From positions 1-25,964 of the IMG/VR virus record IMGVR_UViG_3300048839_000913: a stretch of 25,964 nt of DNA; one strand, given 5' to 3'. A program made the translations under genes and the position numbers. Below the pieces are notes generated by a model. The model ran no database searches. It was not told where the DNA came from and saw only the letters and a list, made by a program, of their open reading frames with translations. This document shows, piece after piece, positions 22,392 through 25,964 of this stretch (position 1 is its first letter; each line of letters opens with the position of its first letter). The stretch is from a virus.

Positions 22392-22627
22392 GGCATAGCC
22401 TCCAACGCCATGAGCAGCACGGCCAGCACTGCCACGGCAACGACGGCGACGAATGCCAGGACGACGCACCCACCGCCGATAATGCCGCCGATGTTGGCGG
22501 CTTGCGCGGCCGGGTCGGTCGGTAGTGGCCGGTCGATGTGGCGACGCTGGAAAGGACGCCAGGCCAGTTCGGCCGGAATGAGAAAGACGGCGATGGCGGC
22601 CAGGGTTATCAGGAAGTCGGTGATCAT
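22388..22627 (-). CDS. Small two-TM membrane protein
   Basis: 79 aa. The first membrane segment is FLITLAAIAVFLIPAELAW (about 5-23), then a basic loop with RRHIDRP, then a glycine-led hydrophobic stretch IGGGCVVLAFVAVVAVAVLA (about 50-69). No family is recognised. The start overlaps the upstream gene stop (ATGA), and the GAGGAG ribosome site lies within that gene's last codons. Confidence 0.5.
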   Translation of the reverse strand: MITDFLITLAAIAVFLIPAELAWRPFQRRHIDRPLPTDPAAQAANIGGIIGGGCVVLAFVAVVAVAVLAVLLMALEAMP

Positions 22628-22866
22628 GGCGTCGGCTCCTCTTGCGGCGCGGGGGGGCTGTCATCCACTCGAATAGCCATGCTCAGGATCGCGCCGTAGG
22701 CCGCCAGCCAGTTGTCGCGCTGCACGTGCGTCCACTGATGATTCGGCGGAAGTTGCAATATTAGCCAATCCAACACGTCACGGGCGCTGAGGCTGGTGAT
22801 GCGAGTGGCCTTAAGCTCCTCTATTTCTGCCTGAGCATCTTCATACCATTGCCTATATCGGTTCAT
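22624..22866 (-). CDS. Small helical protein, unknown
   Basis: About 80 aa. It has an N-terminal helix YRQWYEDAQAEIEELKATRI, a middle SARDVLDWLILQLPP with NHQWTHVQRDNWLAAYGAIL, and a proline/glutamate tail ending in QEEPTP that contains the next gene's ribosome site. The start may be GTG 22869 (five bases after GGAG, overlapping the preceding TAG) or ATG 22866 (eight bases); I list the ATG. No known family is recognised. Confidence 0.5.
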   Translation of the reverse strand: MNRYRQWYEDAQAEIEELKATRITSLSARDVLDWLILQLPPNHQWTHVQRDNWLAAYGAILSMAIRVDDSPPAPQEEPTP

Positions 22867-22868
22867 CA

Positions 22869-23186
22869 CTATTTCTCCTCTGCCGCGCCCGCGTGCGACG
22901 GCGGGGGTGCGGCTAGCACTACCACCCCGGCGGGTTGCGCCGTCGGCAGTTTGCCCACCCCGACGACGATGTATACCACCCCGGCGGCTAGTTCCTGACT
23001 AGAGACATAATCATCGTCCTGAGTGGCCCCCATGACCACCCCGGACACTTCACCGTCTGCCACCCCTGAAACTACCATGACCACCCGACACGCACTACCT
23101 AGCGCGGCACGGATGGCCTCGATTGCCGCCTCAGCCGTTACGATGTTTGCGCCGGGCGGCGCGGGCGCGTTCGCGTAATTCTGCAT
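22869..23186 (-). CDS. Hypothetical protein with one iteron copy
   Basis: 105 aa, rich in Val, Ala and Gly: a VVMVVSGVADGEVSGVVMG core, then AAGVVYIVVGVGKLPTAQPAG. The start at 23186 overlaps the upstream gene by 56 bp and has AGGAG at ten bases; a shorter internal start near residue 37 is possible. One copy of the 12-bp repeat TTTGCCCACCCC (22950-22961) falls within it and encodes GVGK. Three ACCACCCCGG words (22921, 22975, 23035) also lie in the gene. I recognise no family. Confidence 0.4.
   Translation of the reverse strand: MQNYANAPAPPGANIVTAEAAIEAIRAALGSACRVVMVVSGVADGEVSGVVMGATQDDDYVSSQELAAGVVYIVVGVGKLPTAQPAGVVVLAAPPPSHAGAAEEK
22925..22961. repeat. 37-bp imperfect repeat, copy 1
   Basis: The unit runs from CCCCGGCGGGTTGCGCCGTC to the iteron TTTGCCCACCCC. 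A diverged copy with the same order of elements (CCCCGCCGGGGTGCGCCGTC, then CTTTCCACCC) occurs at 23505-23540, and a partial third (CCCCGGCGCGGGGTGCGCGG) at 23667-23698. These encode the TAQPAG, TAHPGG and TAHPAP segments of three consecutive minus-strand genes. Confidence 0.45.
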
Positions 23187-23577
23187 AGACCTGGTACTCC
23201 TGTTCGCTCATAAGTTCTAATTCGTCGGCCTTGCCTAGCGACACCTTGCGCCACTGGCCGTCTATTTTTTTCCACTGGCGACGGCGCGGATAGCGTTTGC
23301 CCGACTTGACCGGGAACTCAATCCACCCGCCGCGCTTGTCGGCAGAGGGTCGGCCGCGCTTCTTCAACGCGGCTTTTTGCCCACCCCGGGCCGGTTGCTC
23401 AGGGGTGGGCAAAACTGGATCGCCCGTGGGGTGGGCAAAACTTTCTCTCTGAGAATCTTTGCCCACCCCTATTTGCCCACCCCTAATAGGTGGACTTTTG
23501 CCCACCCCGCCGGGGTGCGCCGTCGGGCGGCTTTCCACCCTAACGGCCCCTTCGTCACGCTCCCTTGCGCTCGCCAC
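23131..23577 (-). CDS. Basic protein whose coding sequence carries the iteron cluster
   Basis: 148 aa starting at GTG (the stop of the upstream gene overlaps it as TAGTG). The N-terminal half (about 15-70) is low-complexity and is built from the 12-bp repeats read in different frames: GVGK, RGGQ, FAHPT and LPTPE. The C-terminal half (about 72-148) looks like a normal protein: KKRGRPSADKRGGWIEFPVK, then RYPRRRQWKKIDGQWRKV, then an EQEYQVYAELRERARAARRK helix. It is strongly basic, so nucleic-acid binding is possible. It could be an origin-binding protein whose gene holds the binding sites, but that is inference. Confidence 0.5.
   Translation of the reverse strand: MASARERDEGAVRVESRPTAHPGGVGKSPPIRGGQIGVGKDSQRESFAHPTGDPVLPTPEQPARGGQKAALKKRGRPSADKRGGWIEFPVKSGKRYPRRRQWKKIDGQWRKVSLGKADELELMSEQEYQVYAELRERARAARRKHRNG
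23376..23508. repeat. Iteron-like repeat cluster, TTTGCCCACCCC
   Basis: Six perfect 12-bp copies occur in 133 bp. Direct copies lie at 23376-23387, 23458-23469, 23472-23483 and 23497-23508. Inverted copies (GGGGTGGGCAAA) lie at 23402-23413 and 23428-23439. The starts of the first three are exactly 26 bp apart. A seventh copy lies at 22950-22961. Most copies are flanked by extra T or A on the T-rich side. The conserved unit is DNA, since the encoded peptides differ by frame. Confidence 0.7.
23505..23540. repeat. 37-bp imperfect repeat, copy 2
   Basis: This is the partner of the element at 22925-22961, immediately adjoining the iteron cluster. About three quarters of positions agree by eye. 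Confidence 0.4.
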
Positions 23578-24410
23578 TACTGGCGCGAAGTAGGGTTTCG
23601 CGCATCGGCCCCTCCGCTGAGTGGCTTACCCGGCGCACCGTTGCCGACATTGCCGCCCTGCCCCTGCCCCGGCGCGGGGTGCGCGGTCGTTTGTGGGGAG
23701 TGGGTAGAATTGCTTACCGGGTCAACGGCGCGGGCCACTGACAGAAAGGCGGCGATGTCGGCGGCCGTCAGGCGGGGTTGCTCCGGTTCCACAATGCGCG
23801 GCGCGTCCTGCCGGCCGCGTTCCATGATGTCGGGCACGCCGTTGCGGTCTTTGTCGGCGCGGATGTCGGCCAGCAGTTCACCGAACATCACGCCGGATAG
23901 CTCATGGCTCAACGCCTGTTGAGCGTCTACGCGGCGTTGTTTCAACGCGGTCAACGCCCCCTCAAAGATGGCGTCTTTCTCGGACTGGATAGCCATCTCC
24001 TTGCGGGCGTTGGGGTCGCCAAGATGGAAAATCAGCACGCCCAAGACGTTGACGGTCGTCCAAATGCCAATGCCCCAAATGGCGATTGTGCCGAGCATCT
24101 GCGGCGCGGCGGCCATCGTCTGACCACTCAGCAGAATCTCAGAGATAGTCATGAGGCCGACGCCGACGAAATTGAACAGGCAGAGGATGATACCCACGGC
24201 CCGCTGGATAGCGCCCTCGGCATGACTGAGGAACACGAATAGCCAACTAATCATGCCGACATCGAAGACGACAAGCCCCAAGAGGGGGACGATCCACATC
24301 TGGCCGGGAAGGGCCATGCTGAGGAAACTGTAGGTGAGGCTACTCGTCCAGGCAAGCAGGACGATAGCGACGCCATAGAACAGGAATTTAGCGATAGTAC
24401 GATTTAACAT
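23577..24410 (-). CDS. Four-TM protein with acidic DxDxNGxPD loop
   Basis: 277 aa. Four membrane segments are visible at about 8-32, 38-62, 69-93 and 106-130. A long cytoplasmic-type C-terminus follows: a coiled helix with ARKEMAIQSEKDAIFEGAL and KQRRVDAQQALSHEL (about 135-172), then DIRADKDRNGVPDIMERG (182-199), whose Asp186, Asp188, Asn190 and Asp194 form a calcium-loop-like motif as in thrombospondin-3 or dockerin loops. A helix TAADIAAFLSVARAV and a disordered Pro/Gly tail complete it. GGAG lies eight bases before the ATG. I recognise no named family. A signal-sensing or membrane-remodelling role would be guesswork. Confidence 0.6.
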   Translation of the reverse strand: MLNRTIAKFLFYGVAIVLLAWTSSLTYSFLSMALPGQMWIVPLLGLVVFDVGMISWLFVFLSHAEGAIQRAVGIILCLFNFVGVGLMTISEILLSGQTMAAAPQMLGTIAIWGIGIWTTVNVLGVLIFHLGDPNARKEMAIQSEKDAIFEGALTALKQRRVDAQQALSHELSGVMFGELLADIRADKDRNGVPDIMERGRQDAPRIVEPEQPRLTAADIAAFLSVARAVDPVSNSTHSPQTTAHPAPGQGQGGNVGNGAPGKPLSGGADARNPTSRQ

Positions 24411-24478
24411 TTATGTGTCTCCATTTACCAAACTGCTAAACTACACGCGGCGTCGGGTGGGTGTCTCCAGCCCGCGCC

Positions 24479-24501
24479 CGCCGGTGTCCCAAGCACCGGC
24501 G
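24479..24501. terminator. Intergenic hairpin on the minus-strand operon
   Basis: CGCCGGTG (24479-24486) pairs perfectly with CACCGGCG (24494-24501) around a 7-nt loop. It lies just past the end of the 86-aa minus-strand gene. No T run follows on the minus strand; on the plus strand TCTTTGTC follows. It is probably an mRNA processing or partial termination structure. The rest of 24411-24507 shows only the ribosome site for the next gene. Confidence 0.4.
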
Positions 24502-24507
24502 TCTTTG

Positions 24508-24768
24508 TCAGGGGGTGGACTTCTCAACACCATCTGCAATCAGATAGACGCCGCCACCGTATTCCAGCGCCCGAATATGGGCCACATCTTTGAGGATGCT
24601 GCGGGCGTTGTCCTTGCTGATAGGCATTGATCGGGTGTACCCCGCAATTTCAACGACAATGTAAGCACGCGATCCGCGCCAACGTAGCTCATCGACGAGC
24701 TTGTCGCTATCGCAATCTTTCGCGGCATAAATTGCGTTCCAGAATTTCAGGCTTTCACTATCCATCAT
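24508..24768 (-). CDS. Small hypothetical protein
   Basis: 86 aa. It begins with a charged helix, ESLKFWNAIYAAKDCDSDKL, then VDELRWRGSRAYIVVEIAGYTRSMPISKDNARSIL and HIRALEYGGGVYLIA. The strand-helix order (AYIVVEIAG, then SKDNARSILKDV, then GGGVYLI) suggests a small alpha/beta fold. I recognise no family. AGGAG seven bases upstream supports ATG 24768 (a second ATG follows directly). Confidence 0.5.
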   Translation of the reverse strand: MMDSESLKFWNAIYAAKDCDSDKLVDELRWRGSRAYIVVEIAGYTRSMPISKDNARSILKDVAHIRALEYGGGVYLIADGVEKSTP

Positions 24769-24794
24769 CGTTCACTCTCCTTTCACTACACACC

Positions 24795-24817
24795 CGGCCC
24801 CGTTCACGGCGGGGCCG
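24795..24817. terminator. Intergenic hairpin
   Basis: CGGCCCCG (24795-24802) and CGGGGCCG (24810-24817) form a perfect 8-bp stem with a 7-nt loop between the 68-aa and 86-aa minus-strand genes. No T tract is present on either side, so processing or attenuation is more likely than full termination. Confidence 0.4.
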
Positions 24818-24831
24818 TCACTTCGATGGGG

Positions 24832-25038
24832 CTAGGGCGTCGGCTCCTGCTGCCCTTGCCGGGCCTCATAGCACGCTTGGCAATATATCGGCGCGCCAGA
24901 CACAAACAGGCCAGCGCTGGTGGGCCAGCAATACAGATGCAATAGCGGCTTAACCGCGCCGCACTTGGCGCAGCACCCCACCCGGCGCAGAGCCTCGCGA
25001 TCTGCCGGGGTAACTATCGGGGGATAATGCGTGGTCAT
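24832..25038 (-). CDS. Small zinc-ribbon protein
   Basis: 68 aa. Two cysteine pairs, Cys23-x-x-Cys26 (GCCAKCG) and Cys53-x-x-Cys56 (YCQACYE), enclose a hydrophobic hairpin, the layout of a treble-clef or zinc-ribbon knuckle. A short N-terminal stretch with PADREALRRV precedes it. Such proteins in phage early regions commonly bind DNA or modify host transcription, but the target is not visible. The start overlaps the upstream stop (ATGA), and the end carries the QQEPTP tail that includes an AGGAG. Confidence 0.6.
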   Translation of the reverse strand: MTTHYPPIVTPADREALRRVGCCAKCGAVKPLLHLYCWPTSAGLFVSGAPIYCQACYEARQGQQEPTP

Positions 25039-25607
25039 TGCGTCGCCTCCTGTGGGGCGGGGGGTAGGGGCGGGATGGGCCGCCAGTAGTTCGGCGTGGA
25101 CATAGGCGGCGTGCGATAAGTCGCACCCTGAAAGCTACTCCGATACCACGCCGTCCCGCTGTACCACAGGTCATAGACGCCAACGCCGATGTCGCCCACT
25201 TGATACCAGTCGGGCGCGGGCGGGTTCTCGCTGCCCGGCCGCCACGCCGCCGCCGCTTCCAGTTCGGCCACGCGGGCGGTCAACCGCCGGTTCTCGGCCG
25301 TCAGTTGCTCGGCGGCCTGCTCGGCGCGTCGCAGATGCAATTCAGCGTCAGTCGCGTCGTTGGCGGCGTCGTTGGCTCGTTGCTCCGCGAAGAGCATGTT
25401 TTCAAGCCGTTCGTAGGCCAGCGCCTCAGCCGCCTCAGCGCGGGCCAACAATGCGCGGGCCGGGCCGATGATCCATTCCAGGTCGAAGTCGATGATCGGC
25501 GAGGTGTACATAATCGCCACATGCTGCTCAATAGCCTCTACCAACTCCGCATTGGAGAGGGGCGTGTAATCGGTTTCACACGTGATGTCTCTGTCGTCTA
25601 GTTTCAT
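25035..25607 (-). CDS. DUF551-like phage protein with coiled coil
   Basis: 190 aa. The N-terminal helical part (AELVEAIEQHVAIMY, about 19-33) is followed by a coiled coil (about 55-120, with AEQRANDAANDATDAELHLR and RRLTARVAELEAAAA). The C-terminus (about 121-185) has the DUF551 pattern seen in many phage proteins: WRPGSENPPAPDWYQV, then VGVYDLWYSGTAWYRS, then NYWRPIPPLPPAP (compare 'W.pvse.lP ... v..yd.g.W ... thWmPLPepP'). Its biochemical role is unknown. The ATG at 25607 is preceded by GGGAGAGAGACGACG, and longer upstream frame is non-coding in character. Confidence 0.62.
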   Translation of the reverse strand: MKLDDRDITCETDYTPLSNAELVEAIEQHVAIMYTSPIIDFDLEWIIGPARALLARAEAAEALAYERLENMLFAEQRANDAANDATDAELHLRRAEQAAEQLTAENRRLTARVAELEAAAAWRPGSENPPAPDWYQVGDIGVGVYDLWYSGTAWYRSSFQGATYRTPPMSTPNYWRPIPPLPPAPQEATQ

Positions 25608-25621
25608 CGTCGTCTCTCTCC

Positions 25622-25669
25622 CACCCCCGCCGCCCGGCTTAGGGCGCGTTGCCGGTGGCGGCGGGGGTG
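25622..25669. promoter_or_regulatory. Long leader hairpin before the DUF551-like gene
   Basis: CACCCCCGCCGCC (25622-25634) pairs perfectly with GGCGGCGGGGGTG (25657-25669). Four further inner pairs (CGGC 25635-25638 with GCCG 25651-25654) and a two-base bulge close a 12-nt loop. On the minus strand it ends about 14 bases before the ATG at 25607, next to the GGGAGAGAG purine run. It could control ribosome access or mark a processing site. The other bases of 25608-25767 show no gene. Confidence 0.45.
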
Positions 25670-25767
25670 TCCTTGACGTGTGGGAGCCTGTACCGGTTAA
25701 CGTGCGCCCTTGACCGGGACATCCCCGGCCCCACGAACCGGCGACGGTTAGGCCGCCGGGGGAGTGG

Positions 25768-25964
25768 CTAGTTCTCGCCTCGATAGTGCGCGACCAGGGC
25801 CGCCGCGTCGTCAAATCCCTGAGCTGAGGCAAGGTCGTCCATTGCCTCCAGGATGAGCCGGGCGTCTTTACCGTCGCCAATATCATAGGCGATTGCGACC
25901 GTAACATCGTCATAGATGACACAGAATGTCCGATCCTTGACAATCTCTAGCAGTCGCTCTAATA
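25768..25964 (-). CDS. Partial hypothetical protein at right edge
   Basis: Read from the window edge toward lower coordinates, an open frame (codons from 25962 down to the stop TAG at 25768) encodes 64 residues and lacks its start. The sequence reads as a compact alpha/beta C-terminus: LERLLEIVKDRTFCVIYDD, then VTVAIAYDIGDGKDARLILE, then MDDLASAQGFDDAAALVAHY. Codon use and the helix/strand pattern look like real coding. No family is recognised. Its beginning lies beyond the window. Confidence 0.55.
   Translation of the reverse strand, partial: LERLLEIVKDRTFCVIYDDVTVAIAYDIGDGKDARLILEAMDDLASAQGFDDAAALVAHYRGEN

Noticed and set aside
23376-23508. CRISPR array
   Set aside because: The repeats are only 12 bp, occur in both orientations and have uneven spacing (14 to 30 bp), and they lie inside an open coding frame.
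23377-23922. Long plus-strand frame across the iteron region
   Set aside because: It runs opposite two well-supported minus-strand genes, has no ribosome site and its translation reads like shadow sequence.
25608-25943. N-terminal extension of the DUF551-like protein to 25943
   Set aside because: The extra 112 residues are Pro/Gly/Arg low-complexity across a strong hairpin, and they overlap a better-looking partial gene on the same strand in another frame.

Overview
The window is a stretch of a tailed-phage or prophage genome of siphovirus type, with high GC content. The words CGGCCG and GACGGCC recur throughout. The host is not shown directly. The base composition, the PKD-rich tail spike and an effector-associated-like domain would suit a multicellular, environmental bacterium such as a Chloroflexota (Anaerolineae-type) lineage, but this is inference with low confidence.

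Plus strand, 338-21123: a tightly packed late operon, mostly with ATGA or TAATG overlaps. The order is textbook: scaffold, decoration-type protein, major capsid protein, small protein, head-tail connector, head closure, HK97 gp10-like, tail terminator, two small structural proteins, major tail tube protein, tail assembly chaperone (apparently continued by a +1 frameshift), tape measure (1121 aa), a distal tail protein with a large insertion, a secreted-type SGNH/sialate-acetylesterase-like protein, two fibre-like proteins, a baseplate hub-like protein, a small coiled-coil protein, and a 1324-aa tail spike (beta-helix, PKD domains, duplicated beta domains). Three small membrane proteins and two small proteins follow where a lysis cassette usually lies. 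No endolysin is recognisable here, and terminase and portal must lie upstream of the window.

The most unusual gene is 19658-20197. It encodes a membrane anchor, a coiled coil and a C-terminal domain that resembles the death-like effector-associated domains (EAD/bDLD) of bacterial conflict systems. I regard it as the best candidate for something undescribed: a phage-encoded adaptor, decoy or trigger facing a host EAD-based immune network.

Minus strand, 21131-25964: a convergent block of small phage accessory genes. It includes a Myb-like HTH plus zinc-ribbon protein, a zinc-ribbon protein, a DUF551-like protein, small membrane proteins, a four-TM protein with an acidic DxDxNGxPD loop, and a truncated gene at the right edge. 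Six copies of a 12-bp iteron-like repeat (four direct, two inverted) sit inside one coding sequence, with a seventh copy in the next gene. A strong sigma70-type promoter with two dyad operators exactly 20 bp apart drives the last two genes of this block.

The left edge (1-337) holds a good promoter followed about 60 bp later by an intrinsic terminator (a candidate small RNA or attenuated leader) and a second hairpin before the scaffold gene.
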